Assembly (NCBI GenBank): GCA_963728925.1
Contig: CAVSMB010000009.1
Span: 62,001-126,000 of the forward strand
Origin: JBBPZA01 sp963728925
GTDB lineage: Bacteria; Actinomycetota; Thermoleophilia; Solirubrobacterales; Solirubrobacteraceae
Length of the DNA stretch: 64,000 nucleotides
Direction: 5' to 3'
Position 1 is the stretch's first letter; the number at the start of each line of letters is the position of its first letter. Shown in pieces: positions 1-8,537 of the stretch. The notes under the pieces are model-generated. The model worked only from the letters and a program-made list of their open reading frames with translations, was not told the DNA's origin and did no database searches. A program made the translations under genes and the position numbers.

Positions 1-43
1 CGCGCCTCGGGCGCGTCCGGCGCCGGCTGGGCCGGTAGACCGG

Positions 44-1135
44 CTAGGCCAGGACGAAGTAGTCCCGGTGCACGGCCTCGTCGGTGGCCCGGGGCAGCAG
101 CGCGCGCACCTGCGCGGACTTCAGGCCCTTGACCCGGCGCAGCTCGCCGGCCGAGTAGTTGACGATCCCCTTGCCCACCGCCTGGTCGCCCGCGGCGATC
201 TCCACCGCGTCGCCGGCGTCGAAGTCGCCGGCGACCTCGACGACACCCACCGGCAGCAGCGACGTGCCGCCCTCGCGCAGCGCGCGCGCGGCGCCGTCGT
301 CGACGACCACCGTCCCGTGCGACGGCTTGGCGTACTTCAGCCACAGCTTGAAGCTCGAGTAGCGGGCGGCGCGCGGCGGGAAGCGCGTGCCGACGGGCTC
401 GCGGGCCAGCGCCGCGGGCAGCGCGGCCGGGTCCAGGCCGCTGCAGATGACGGCCTCGATGCCCGCTGCCGTCGCCATCTCGGCGGCCACGACCTTGGAG
501 CGCATCCCCCCAAGGCCGAGCGGAGAGCTCGAGTGGCCGATCTCCAGCTCGCCGAGGGCCTCGAAGTCCCGCACCTCGCCGACCAGGCGTGCGCCCGGCT
601 CGCGGCGCGGGTCGGCGGTGTGCAGGCCCGATGTGTCGGTGAGCAGCACGAGCAGGTCGGACTCGATGAGGATGGCCACTTGGGCGGCGAGGAAGTCGTT
701 GTCGCCGAAGGAGATCTCGTCGGTCGTCGTGGTGTCGTTCTCGTTGATGACCGGCACCACGCGCCATTCCAGGAGCCTGCGAAGCGTCTGGCGGGCGTTG
801 AGGTAGTGGGTGCGGGCGCTGAGGTCGAAGAAGGTCAGCAGCACCTGGGCGCTGGCCAGCCCGCGCTCGCGAAGGAGCTCGTCGTAGACGCGGTAGAGCT
901 TGCCCTGGCCGACCGCACTCGCCGCCTGAAGCTCGTCTATCGCCCGCGGCCGCACCGGCAGCTCGAGCAGGGCCATCCCGCGCGCGATGGCTCCGGAGGT
1001 GACGATCACCACGTCGTCGCCGCGCCCGTGGAGGGCGGCGGCCTGCTCGCACGCGCGCTTGATCACCTCCGTCCGCGGGGCGCCTCCGTCCCCGGTGACG
1101 ATGCTCGACCCAAGCTTGATCACGATGCGTGCCAT
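44..1135 (-). CDS. proB: Glutamate 5-kinase
   Basis: Phosphorylates L-glutamate to glutamyl-5-phosphate, the first step of proline synthesis in the cytosol. The 363-aa protein has the amino-acid-kinase fold: KLGSS near residue 7, TSGAIA near 46, and the INENDT and FGDNDFLAA segments that bind glutamate and ATP around 130-150. A C-terminal PUA domain occupies roughly residues 275-363. The length is typical for the two-domain form. It is the last gene of the leftward obg block, the usual place next to rplU-rpmA-obg; proA would be expected beyond the left edge. In this family proline normally exerts feedback inhibition on the kinase domain; nothing unusual is visible here. Confidence 0.96.
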   Translation of the reverse strand: MARIVIKLGSSIVTGDGGAPRTEVIKRACEQAAALHGRGDDVVIVTSGAIARGMALLELPVRPRAIDELQAASAVGQGKLYRVYDELLRERGLASAQVLLTFFDLSARTHYLNARQTLRRLLEWRVVPVINENDTTTTDEISFGDNDFLAAQVAILIESDLLVLLTDTSGLHTADPRREPGARLVGEVRDFEALGELEIGHSSSPLGLGGMRSKVVAAEMATAAGIEAVICSGLDPAALPAALAREPVGTRFPPRAARYSSFKLWLKYAKPSHGTVVVDDGAARALREGGTSLLPVGVVEVAGDFDAGDAVEIAAGDQAVGKGIVNYSAGELRRVKGLKSAQVRALLPRATDEAVHRDYFVLA

Positions 1136-1198
1136 GGCGGCGCGGAGGCTAGTACGCGCGTGCTCCGCGCCGCACGCGCGCCGCGGCCCGCGGCCGGC

Positions 1199-2245
1199 TC
1201 AGCGCCCGCCGAGCCGGCGCGTGGCATCCGCGAGCGCCGTGCGAGCCTCGGCGCCGAGCCGGCGGACCAGCTCGCCGGCCGGCTCCGCGCGGGCGAGCGC
1301 GTGCGCCTGGCCCGCCCACAGGTTGACGGCGTCGGGGTCGCCGCGCTCGCGGGCGGCGGACCGCAGCGGTGCGGTGAGGTGGTGGACCTCGGGGTAGGCG
1401 CTGGGTGCGTGGGCATCGTGCTCGCGGAGGAAGCGGTTGACGACGCCACGCGCGGTGCGCCCCGAGAACGCACGCGTCAGCGCGGTTGTCGACTCGCCGC
1501 CCAGGGCGTCGCGGTGGACGGCGGTCGTCCCCGCCTCGGGGGTGGTCAGGAACGCCGTCCCGAGTTGCGCGGCGGCGGCGCCGGCCGCGAGCGCGGCGGC
1601 GACCCCGCGGCCGGTGGCGATGCCGCCGGAGGCGACGAGCGGCAGGCCGACCGCCTCCCGGGCGAGCTGGAGCAGGGCGAGCAGGCCGAGGTCGCCGGGC
1701 TCCTCGTCGGCCCACGAGGCACGGTGGCCGCCCGCCTCGACGCCCTGGACGACGAGCGCGTCGGCCCCCGCGTCGCGGGCGGCCAGCGCCTCGTCGACGG
1801 TGGTGACCGAGACCCACGTCGCGCAGCCGGCCCGGCCGAGGCGCTCGATCGCCTCGGCCGGCGGACACCCGAACGTGAAGGAGACGACCGGAACGCGCTC
1901 GGCCTCGACGAGGGCGAGCTTGGCCTCCCAGTCGTCGTCGTCGTGGCGCGCCTCGCCGAGCGGCCCGGCCTCATCCTCCAGCGTACGGGCGTAGCGCTCG
2001 ACGGCGGCCGGGTCGGCTGCGGGCGGACCGGGGACGAAGAGGTTGACCCCGAAGGGCCGGGCCGTTCCGGCGCGAAGTGTCTCGAGCTCGCGGGCCGCCG
2101 CCTCCGCCGTCCGGTATCCCGTGGCCAGGAAGCCGAGCCCGCCCGCCTCGCAGACGGCGATCGCGAGCTCGACCCTCGACGGGCCGCCCGCGAGCGGCGC
2201 CTGGACGAGCGGCTCGGCGAGGTCGTAGGGTGAGAAGGGGGCCAT
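1199..2245 (-). CDS. Nitronate monooxygenase family flavoprotein
   Basis: A TIM-barrel FMN enzyme of the nitronate monooxygenase (2-nitropropane dioxygenase) family, which oxidises alkyl nitronates to carbonyl compounds and nitrite. Support comes from an N-terminal PLAGGPS segment, GVNLFVPGP near 60-70, the SFTFG strand, GVEAGGHR near 150, SGGIATG near 190, and LGTAFLTTPE near 215. The ATG at 2245 is preferred because the family begins with this MAPF..YDL-like segment; a GTG at 2296 would add 17 low-complexity residues and overlap obg by 4 bp. It lies between obg and proB in the same direction and may share their transcript. The physiological substrate cannot be read from sequence. Confidence 0.88.
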   Translation of the reverse strand: MAPFSPYDLAEPLVQAPLAGGPSRVELAIAVCEAGGLGFLATGYRTAEAAARELETLRAGTARPFGVNLFVPGPPAADPAAVERYARTLEDEAGPLGEARHDDDDWEAKLALVEAERVPVVSFTFGCPPAEAIERLGRAGCATWVSVTTVDEALAARDAGADALVVQGVEAGGHRASWADEEPGDLGLLALLQLAREAVGLPLVASGGIATGRGVAAALAAGAAAAQLGTAFLTTPEAGTTAVHRDALGGESTTALTRAFSGRTARGVVNRFLREHDAHAPSAYPEVHHLTAPLRSAARERGDPDAVNLWAGQAHALARAEPAGELVRRLGAEARTALADATRRLGGR

Positions 2246-2292
2246 GTGGGGAGTCCGGCGCCGGCGGCGTCCCGGACCACCGGGGGCCCCCG

Positions 2293-3651
2293 TCACGGAT
2301 CGAGCTCGAAGGTCACCCCGGCGATCTCGACGTCGTCACCGGGCTCGAAGCCCTTGGCGCGCAGCGCGTCGATGACCCCGATGGCGCGCAGGCGACCTTC
2401 GATGTAGGCGAGCGCCTCCTCGTTGTCGAGGTCGTGGCGCGCGAGCAGGCGCTCGATGCCGCGACCGGTCACCCGGAAGCCGGCCTCCCCGGCCCGCTCG
2501 ACCGACCACGAGCGGTCCGAGCCGGGCCGGAACGTCCGATGCTCGGCAAGGCCGGCGACCTCGGGCTCAACTGGCGCAGGCGCCTCTTCCGGCGTGCGAC
2601 GGAAGATCTCGGTGACGAGCTCGTGCAGACCTGCGCGGGTGGCCGAGGATGTGATCACCACCGGCACAGCGGACCCGTCGTCGCGCTCCCAGGGCTCCCT
2701 CGTGTGCCCGTTGCCGGCGCCCTCCCCCGCCTCTGGCGAGCGGCCGCCTCCCAGACGCTCCCGCCACGCGGCGCGCGCCCGCTCGGCCTCCTCGGGGGCG
2801 ACGAGGTCGGCCTTGGAGAGGGCGAGGATGCGCGGGAGGCCGGCGAGGCGCGGGTCGTGGCGCTCCAGCTCGCGCTCGACCGTGGCGTGGTTGGCCTCGG
2901 GGTCCGAGCCGTCCAGCGGCGCGAGGTCGAGCACGTGCACGAGCAGCCGGGTGCGCTCGACGTGTGCGAGGAAGTCGTGCCCGAGGCCGGCGCCCTCGCT
3001 CGCTCCCTCGATGAGGCCGGGGATGTCGGCGAGGACGAGCTGGCGGTCGTCGCCCTCGATCGTCCCGAGGACCGGCTCGAGCGTCGTGAACGGGTAGCCG
3101 GCGACCTTCGGCGCTGCCCGCGTGACCCGCGCGAGCAGGGAGGACTTGCCGGCGTTGGGCAGGCCCACGAGCCCCACGTCGGCCAGCAGCTTGAGCGCCA
3201 GCTCGATCCACCCCTCGTCCCCCGCCAGCCCGCGCTCGGCGAGCCGCGGGGCCTGCCGGGTCGGCCCGGCGAAGCGCTTGTTGCCGCGGCCACCGGAGCC
3301 GCCGCGGGCGACGACAGCGCTCGCTCCCGGGACGACGAGGTCGTGGCGCGCCCCCTCAAGGCCGTTGACCTGGGTGCCGGGCGGGACGCGGATCTCGAGC
3401 GTCGCGCCGTCGGCTCCATGGCGCAGCGCGCCTTCCCCGTGGCGACCTCGGTCGGCCTTCCAGTGGGCTCGCCGCCGGAAGCCCTGGAGGTCGCGCAGCG
3501 AGGAGTCGGCGACGAGCACGACACCGCCGCCGCGACCGCCGTCGCCGCCGTCGGGCCCGCCGCGGGGGACATGGGCCTCGCGGCGGAAGCTGGCGACCCC
3601 GTCGCCGCCGCGGCCGCCCTGGACGAAGATGCGTGCGCGATCGTGCAGCAT
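2293..3651 (-). CDS. obg: GTPase Obg/CgtA
   Basis: A ribosome-assembly and stress GTPase that acts on the 50S subunit. All three family domains are present in the 452-aa protein: a glycine-rich Obg fold (residues 1-160, with many GGxGG turns), a G domain with P-loop GLPNAGKSS near 167, DIPG switch II near 210 and SKAD near 285, and a C-terminal OCT domain ending in FELDP. The G4 motif reads SKAD where NKxD is usual. The start at 3651 (MLHDRAR) fits the family; upstream in-frame methionines would add an unrelated 44-residue leader that runs toward the divergent SDR gene. Confidence 0.96.
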   Translation of the reverse strand: MLHDRARIFVQGGRGGDGVASFRREAHVPRGGPDGGDGGRGGGVVLVADSSLRDLQGFRRRAHWKADRGRHGEGALRHGADGATLEIRVPPGTQVNGLEGARHDLVVPGASAVVARGGSGGRGNKRFAGPTRQAPRLAERGLAGDEGWIELALKLLADVGLVGLPNAGKSSLLARVTRAAPKVAGYPFTTLEPVLGTIEGDDRQLVLADIPGLIEGASEGAGLGHDFLAHVERTRLLVHVLDLAPLDGSDPEANHATVERELERHDPRLAGLPRILALSKADLVAPEEAERARAAWRERLGGGRSPEAGEGAGNGHTREPWERDDGSAVPVVITSSATRAGLHELVTEIFRRTPEEAPAPVEPEVAGLAEHRTFRPGSDRSWSVERAGEAGFRVTGRGIERLLARHDLDNEEALAYIEGRLRAIGVIDALRAKGFEPGDDVEIAGVTFELDP

Positions 3652-3718
3652 GCGCTGATCATCGTGGCAGGTGCCCCGCGATCCCCGCGCCCTTGCATCC
3701 CCGAAAGGAACCGCTTCC

Positions 3719-4426
3719 ATGGCCGAGTCAGACCAGCCTGCGCCCGAGCGGGTCTTCCTCATCACCGGCGCGTCGACCGGCATCGGCGCGCAGACCGCCC
3801 GCCGCGCCGCGCACGAGGGCTACCGCGTCGTGCTCGCCGCCCGCAGCGAGGACAAGATCCACGCGCTCGCCGACGAGCTCGGCGGGGAACAGCGCGCGAT
3901 CGCGGTCCGCTGCGACGTGACGGAGTGGGACGACCAGCGCGCGCTCGTCGAGCGGGCGCTCGAGGCCTTCGGGCGCGTCGACGTGGCCTTCGCCAACGCG
4001 GGCTTCGGAGGGGCGCGCGGCTTCACCAAGGAGACCCCGGAGACCTGGAAGGACATGGTCCTGACCAACGTCTACGGCGCGGCGCTGACCATTCGCGCGA
4101 CGATCGACCACCTGCGCGAGAGCAGTGGCCACCTGCTGCTGACCGGCTCGGTGGCGGGCCGCCGGGCCCTGCCCGGCTCGCTCTACAGCGCGACGAAGTG
4201 GGCGGTCACCGCGATGGGCGAGTCGGCCCGCCGGGAGCTGAACGGCAGCGGCGTCCGTGTGACCCTCGTCGAGCCGGGGATGGTCGACACGCCGTTCTTC
4301 GACAACCGCCCCAGCAACGCCCTGGAGGCTGACGACATCGCGCGCGCGGTCCTGTTCGCGGTCTCCCAGCCGGCGCACGTCGACGTCAACGAGATCCTCA
4401 TCCGCCCGACGGCGCAGGAGAACTGA
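3719..4426 (+). CDS. Short-chain dehydrogenase/reductase
   Basis: An NAD(P)-dependent oxidoreductase of the classical SDR family (235 aa). It shows the TGASTGIG cofactor motif near residue 15, a CDVT acidic segment near 63, NAGFGG (the NNAG equivalent) near 90, a catalytic Ser near 140, and the YSATK catalytic tetrad segment near 153, followed by the PGMVDTPFF region. The ATG at 3719 is preceded by an AGGA-type ribosome-binding site; an upstream ATG at 3671 lacks one and adds an unrelated leader. It is transcribed divergently from obg, with a 67-bp intergenic space. The substrate is unknown; the short C-terminus suggests a general carbonyl or alcohol reductase. Confidence 0.9.
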   Translation: MAESDQPAPERVFLITGASTGIGAQTARRAAHEGYRVVLAARSEDKIHALADELGGEQRAIAVRCDVTEWDDQRALVERALEAFGRVDVAFANAGFGGARGFTKETPETWKDMVLTNVYGAALTIRATIDHLRESSGHLLLTGSVAGRRALPGSLYSATKWAVTAMGESARRELNGSGVRVTLVEPGMVDTPFFDNRPSNALEADDIARAVLFAVSQPAHVDVNEILIRPTAQEN

Positions 4427-4454
4427 GGCAGAGCCGATGCCGGAACGGCGCGGA

Positions 4455-4700
4455 TCAGCGCCGGGGCCGAGACGGCGGCCGCGGCGGCCGCGGCCGATCG
4501 GGCCGGCGCCGGGCGGCCTCCTGCGCCTCTCGGTCGCGGTCCTCGCTTCGGCCGATCAGGTAGAAGGCCGCGGCGATCGCCAGCACGGCGACCACGCCGG
4601 CGAGTGTGTAGCCGACGGCGGTCGGCACCGCGCCGCCGATCGCGAACGAGGCGATCGCCGCGACGACGAGCAGGCCGATGGCGATGGCGAGCGGCCGCAT
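4455..4700 (-). CDS. Small two-helix membrane protein
   Basis: An 81-aa hypothetical protein. Starting at MRPLAIAIG it has two hydrophobic segments (about residues 4-24 and 30-49), joined by a short GGAVPTA turn, then a charged, proline/arginine-rich tail (RPDRPRPPRPP). This suggests a hairpin inner-membrane protein with a basic cytoplasmic C-terminus. It lies downstream of rpmA in the same direction and converges with the SDR gene. An upstream GTG at 4748 would add 16 non-hydrophobic residues. No enzymatic motif is visible; the function is unknown. Confidence 0.6.
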   Translation of the reverse strand: MRPLAIAIGLLVVAAIASFAIGGAVPTAVGYTLAGVVAVLAIAAAFYLIGRSEDRDREAQEAARRRPDRPRPPRPPSRPRR

Positions 4701-4768
4701 CCCATCACGGTAGCCCGCCGGCGGCGCCTCCGCGATCGGCGGACCCACCGCGCGGCCGCGGCGCGCCT

Positions 4769-5047
4769 CTAGGCCGGCGTCTCTTGGGTCGCGTCGCCGG
4801 CCGGCGCGACCGACACGGTGCGGCCGGCGCGGCCGCGCGAGAAGACCACCGAGCCCGCGGCTCGAGCGTAGAGCGTGTGGTCGCGGCCGATGCCCACACC
4901 CTCGCCGGGGCGGAAGCGGGTGCCGCGCTGGCGGACGATGATCTCGCCGCCGGTGACCGCCTGGCCGGCGAAGACCTTCACGCCCAGCCGCTTGCTCTCG
5001 GAGTCGCGGCCGTTGCGGCTCGAGCCAAGCCCCTTCTTATGCGCCAT
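4769..5047 (-). CDS. rpmA: 50S ribosomal protein L27
   Basis: A ribosomal protein of the large subunit whose N-terminal tail reaches the peptidyl-transferase centre. The sequence begins MAHKKGLGSSRNGRDS and carries the conserved GEIIVRQRGT and G.GIGRDHTLYA segments; its 92 aa are near the normal length, with a short acidic tail. The start overlaps the end of rplU by 11 bp, so translation of the two is probably coupled. The N-terminus begins directly with MAHKK, without the cleavable extension seen in some Firmicutes. It belongs to the usual rplU-rpmA-obg order. Confidence 0.98.
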   Translation of the reverse strand: MAHKKGLGSSRNGRDSESKRLGVKVFAGQAVTGGEIIVRQRGTRFRPGEGVGIGRDHTLYARAAGSVVFSRGRAGRTVSVAPAGDATQETPA

Positions 5048-5393
5048 CGGTCGCTTCCTCCTTCGTGCGCGCCGGGCGGCGCGACAGCAGCTTGATCTCG
5101 GTGACCTCCAGGCGCGTGAGCTCCTGGCGGTGGCCGGTGCGGCGCTTGTAGCCCCGCTTGGGCTTGAACTTCACCACGCGCAGCTTGGGGCCGCGCTCGT
5201 GGGCCAGCACCCGGGCCTGGACCATGACCTTCGCGAGATCGTCGCCGTCGACGATGTCGTCGTCGCCCCTGAAGAGCAGGGGCTCGAGGTCCACGGTGGA
5301 CCCCTCATCGGCCGTCAGGCGCTCGACGAGCAGGCGCTGGCCCGCCTGCACGCGGTACTGCTTGCCGCCTGTTCTGATCACTGCGTAGGTCAT
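5037..5393 (-). CDS. rplU: 50S ribosomal protein L21
   Basis: A large-subunit ribosomal protein that binds 23S rRNA near L20. The 118-aa product starts MTYAVIRTGGKQYRVQ and has the conserved KFKPKRGYKRRTGHRQ basic block near residue 75, followed by a short acidic, charged tail. Its start codon overlaps the stop of the upstream rng gene in an ATGA arrangement (5390-5393), and its end overlaps rpmA by 11 bp, so rng, rplU and rpmA appear translationally coupled. An upstream in-frame extension into rng coding sequence was not used, because it would replace the conserved N-terminus. Confidence 0.98.
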   Translation of the reverse strand: MTYAVIRTGGKQYRVQAGQRLLVERLTADEGSTVDLEPLLFRGDDDIVDGDDLAKVMVQARVLAHERGPKLRVVKFKPKRGYKRRTGHRQELTRLEVTEIKLLSRRPARTKEEATDGA

Positions 5394-7291
5394 TCGCTCA
5401 CTTCGGCCTTGGCACGGGAACGGCGCCGACCGCCTCTGCGGCCACGGCGCCGAGCCGGGGATTCTAGCGAGGCCTCCTCGCCCGAGCCCTCGCCGTCGGC
5501 GGCCACGGCGGGCGCCGGGTCGCCGACCAGGCGCGCGACCGCGGCGGTGCGCCCGACCTCCTCGATGCGCACGAGCCGCTTCTGGCCCACGTGCGGGCCG
5601 CCGCCCGTCACCGAGATGATGTAGCCGTCGATCTTCGCCACCGCGTCGTCGACGTTGTACATGTGCGGCTCGACGATCTGGACGAGCACCTCCTCGCCCT
5701 CCGAGAACGGCAGCGCGCGCTCCTCGACCTCTGCGCGCGTTCCCTCGAAGGTGATCGCGAAGTGGTCGAGCGGCAGCCCCTCGGAGCCCTCGAAGTGGAA
5801 CACCTTGCCGGTGTCCTCCTCCAGGGCGAGCAGCATGCGCGCCCCCGAGCCGGTGAACTCGGCGCTCACGCGCGGGTTCAGCTGCACGAGGAAGGCCTCC
5901 GCCTGGTGGCCGCGGACCTCGCGGCGCAGGCGGCGCTCGACGTCGATGGCGATCGTCTCCTCCGAGCGGATGACCCCTTCGCCCTCGCACGTCGGGCAGT
6001 GACGCGTGAGGATCTCGCGCACGCCGTCGGTGACGTTCTGGCGCGTCATCTCGACGAGCCCCATCGCGGAGATCTCCGCGGTGTAGGTCTTCGTGCGGTC
6101 CTCGTTGAGCGCGCCCCGCAGCGTCTTGAGCACCGCCTCGCGGTTGCGCGCGCGGGCCATGTCGATGAAGTCGATGACGATGATCCCGCCGATGTCGCGC
6201 AGCCGCAGCTGCCGCACCACCTCGTCGGCCGCCTCGAGGTTGATCTTGGTGATCGTGTCCTCCAGGCGCGCGCTCTTGCCGCGTCCCGTGAAGGAGCCGG
6301 TGTTCACGTCGATGACGGTGAGCGCCTCGGCGTAGTCGATGATCAGGTAGCCGCCGCTGGCCAGGTCGACCCTTCGGGAGAGGGTGGACTCGATGGCCTT
6401 GTCGATCCCGTAGCGCTCGAACAGCGGCTCCTCCTCGTCCCAGAGCTCGACGCGCTCGACGAGCTCTGGCGCCGTGCGGGTGAAGAAGGACACCAGGCGC
6501 TGGTGCTGCTTGGGATCGTCGACCACCGCGCGCTCGAAGTCGCCCGAGAAGACGTCGCGCACGACGCGCACGGAGAGGTCGGCCTCCTGGAAGACCATGG
6601 CCGGGGCCTGGCTCTCGGCGACACGCTTCTCGAGCACCTCGTTGAGGCGGTGCAGGTAGGCGACCTCGCGCTCGAAGTCCGCGCGCGTGGCGCCCTGGGC
6701 GGCGGTGCGCACGATGGCGCCACCGCCGTGGAGATCGACCTTGGCGGCCTCGCGGCGCAGCCGGTCGCGCTCCTTGTCGTCGAGGCGGCGGGAGACCCCG
6801 ACGCCCTCGCCGGTCGGCGAGTAGACCAGGTAGCGGCCCGCGATCGCGAGCTCCATCGACAGCCGTGCGCCCTTGGTCTTCAGCGGGTCCTTGACGACCT
6901 GCACGACGATCTCCTGCCCCGGCTTGAGCAGGTCGGAGATCGAGACGCGGCCGGTGCCGCGTCCTCCCCCGCGACCGCGCTTGGGGGTCTCGACCCCGGG
7001 GAGCACGATCTCGTCGACGTGGAGGAAGCCGTTCTTCTCGAGGCCGATGTCGACGAAGGCGGCCTCCAGCCCGGGCAGGACGTTGTCGACCTTACCCTTG
7101 TAGATGTTGCCAACGATCGAGCGCGAGCCTCGGCGCTCGATGTACAGCTCGGCGACGTCGTAGCCGGCCGCGGGATCCTTGACCTTGCGCTTGCGGCGCA
7201 TGGCGGCCTTGGATGCGGGCTGGCCCTTCGCCTCGAGCAGCGCGACCCGCGTCTCCGCGCGGTCGACGCTGACGAGTACTTGCTTCTTCAA
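5390..7291 (-). CDS. rng: Ribonuclease E/G family endoribonuclease
   Basis: A single-strand-specific endoribonuclease for rRNA maturation and mRNA turnover. The 633-aa protein has an N-terminal beta segment, an S1 RNA-binding domain (about residues 55-130, GNIYKGKVDNVLPGLEAAFVDIG start), and the RNase E/G catalytic core with metal-binding aspartates in VIDVNTGSFTG (near 326) and VIDFIDM (near 372). The zinc-link CPTCEGEG lies near 433. The length fits the shorter RNase G-like core plus a basic C-terminal tail (RRRGRRGGRRR), with no long RNase E scaffold. It lies between rodA and rplU; the rng-rplU overlap suggests co-regulation of RNA processing with ribosomal protein synthesis. Confidence 0.95.
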   Translation of the reverse strand: MKKQVLVSVDRAETRVALLEAKGQPASKAAMRRKRKVKDPAAGYDVAELYIERRGSRSIVGNIYKGKVDNVLPGLEAAFVDIGLEKNGFLHVDEIVLPGVETPKRGRGGGRGTGRVSISDLLKPGQEIVVQVVKDPLKTKGARLSMELAIAGRYLVYSPTGEGVGVSRRLDDKERDRLRREAAKVDLHGGGAIVRTAAQGATRADFEREVAYLHRLNEVLEKRVAESQAPAMVFQEADLSVRVVRDVFSGDFERAVVDDPKQHQRLVSFFTRTAPELVERVELWDEEEPLFERYGIDKAIESTLSRRVDLASGGYLIIDYAEALTVIDVNTGSFTGRGKSARLEDTITKINLEAADEVVRQLRLRDIGGIIVIDFIDMARARNREAVLKTLRGALNEDRTKTYTAEISAMGLVEMTRQNVTDGVREILTRHCPTCEGEGVIRSEETIAIDVERRLRREVRGHQAEAFLVQLNPRVSAEFTGSGARMLLALEEDTGKVFHFEGSEGLPLDHFAITFEGTRAEVEERALPFSEGEEVLVQIVEPHMYNVDDAVAKIDGYIISVTGGGPHVGQKRLVRIEEVGRTAAVARLVGDPAPAVAADGEGSGEEASLESPARRRGRRGGRRRSRAKAEVSE

Positions 7292-7324
7292 GGTGTGTGC
7301 CTTTCACGTGGGGTCGCCTCCGGT

Positions 7325-8533
7325 TCATGGCACGGAGACGCGGCCCTTGACCGATGCGTTCTTGCGGCCCTGCACGTAGATCGACTGCAGGAGGCCGAGG
7401 GCCATGAGAGTGACGATCACCGACGAGCCGCCGTAGCTCATGAGCGGCAGCGTGACGCCGGTGATGGGCATGATTCCGACGTTCATGCCGACGTTGACCA
7501 GGACCTGGAAGGCGATCATGGCCACGACGCCGCCCGCTATGAGCGCGCCGTAGAGGTTCTTCGCCATGGTGAGGATGCGAAGGCATCTCCATATCATGAG
7601 AGCAAAGAGGGACAGAACGACGGCCGCGCCGATGAACCCGTAGGTCTCCCCGACCACCGCGAAGATGAAGTCGGTGTGGTGCTCGGGGAGGAAGTTGTTG
7701 CGGGTCTGGGTCGCCTCGTCGCCGCGGCCGGTTCGCTGGCCGGCCCCGATCGCGATCTTCGCCTGGTTCTGCTGGTAGCCCTGCTTGGCCGGGTCGTCGG
7801 AGGGGTTGAGGAACGCCGTGAGGCGGTCCACCTGGTAGGGCTTGAGCACCGTGACCCCCATGGCGGGGGCGGCGACGAGCACGAGCACGATGGACACCGC
7901 GCCGAGCGCGAGCAGCGCCGTGAGCGGCTTCCACGAGATGCCGGCGAAGAACAGGATCGCCACCGCGACGGCGACGTAGACGAGGCCGGAGCCCAGGTCG
8001 GGCTGGGCTATGACGATCATCGCCGGCACGAGGGCCAGCAGCATCGTCCGCGCGGTGGTGTCGCGGTCGTTGCCGCGACGGATCCGGCCGACCACGAAGG
8101 CGGCCAGGGACAAGATGAGCAGCAGCTTGCCGAGCTCTGAGGGCTGGAAGCTGAAGAAGGGGGCCGAGAAGGCGCGCTTGGAGCCGCGCGCGGTGGTGCC
8201 CACCGCCATCACGGCGAGGATCGCCGCGATCATGATCGCGTAGAGCCCGTAGCGCAGCTCGCGCAAGCGCGAGTAGTCGACGCGGCTGATCAGGACCATG
8301 AAGGCGATGCCCACGCCGAAGTAGGCGGCCTGGCGGTAGACGTAGTAGTCCGGCTGACCGGCGATGTCGCCCGTCGTCGCGCCGTGGATGGTGACGATCG
8401 AGCACACGGCCAGGCCGAGGACGGCGAGCGTCAGCAGCGGGTCGAGCGGGAGGTGGAAGCTCGGCATGCGCGACTCGGTGACCTCGTCGACGCTGCGGAT
8501 CGGGCTCTCGGTGGCGGGGGGCGGCGGGGTCAT
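7325..8533 (-). CDS. rodA: Peptidoglycan glycosyltransferase RodA
   Basis: A SEDS-family membrane glycosyltransferase that polymerises lipid II during cell elongation, partnered with PBP2. About ten transmembrane segments are visible across 402 aa. The family motifs include PSELGKL near residue 152, the conserved Asp in AQPDLGSGL near 198, and the NVGMNVGIMPITGVTLPLMSYGGSS signature near 355. It starts 4 bp after the mrdA stop, consistent with coupled translation of the RodA-PBP2 pair. The first 22 residues are polar; a later ATG (MPSFHLP) is an alternative start. Confidence 0.96.
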   Translation of the reverse strand: MTPPPPATESPIRSVDEVTESRMPSFHLPLDPLLTLAVLGLAVCSIVTIHGATTGDIAGQPDYYVYRQAAYFGVGIAFMVLISRVDYSRLRELRYGLYAIMIAAILAVMAVGTTARGSKRAFSAPFFSFQPSELGKLLLILSLAAFVVGRIRRGNDRDTTARTMLLALVPAMIVIAQPDLGSGLVYVAVAVAILFFAGISWKPLTALLALGAVSIVLVLVAAPAMGVTVLKPYQVDRLTAFLNPSDDPAKQGYQQNQAKIAIGAGQRTGRGDEATQTRNNFLPEHHTDFIFAVVGETYGFIGAAVVLSLFALMIWRCLRILTMAKNLYGALIAGGVVAMIAFQVLVNVGMNVGIMPITGVTLPLMSYGGSSVIVTLMALGLLQSIYVQGRKNASVKGRVSVP

Positions 8534-8537
8534 CGGC

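Noticed and set aside
4701..4768. A GC-rich inverted repeat downstream of rpmA as a terminator
   Set aside because: The CCGCGCGG/CCGCGG sequence is short and no T-run follows; too weak at this base composition.
5591..8140. A plus-strand open frame of about 850 codons opposite rng and rodA
   Set aside because: Antisense to well-conserved genes; low-complexity Asp/Val/Gly-rich translation without motifs.
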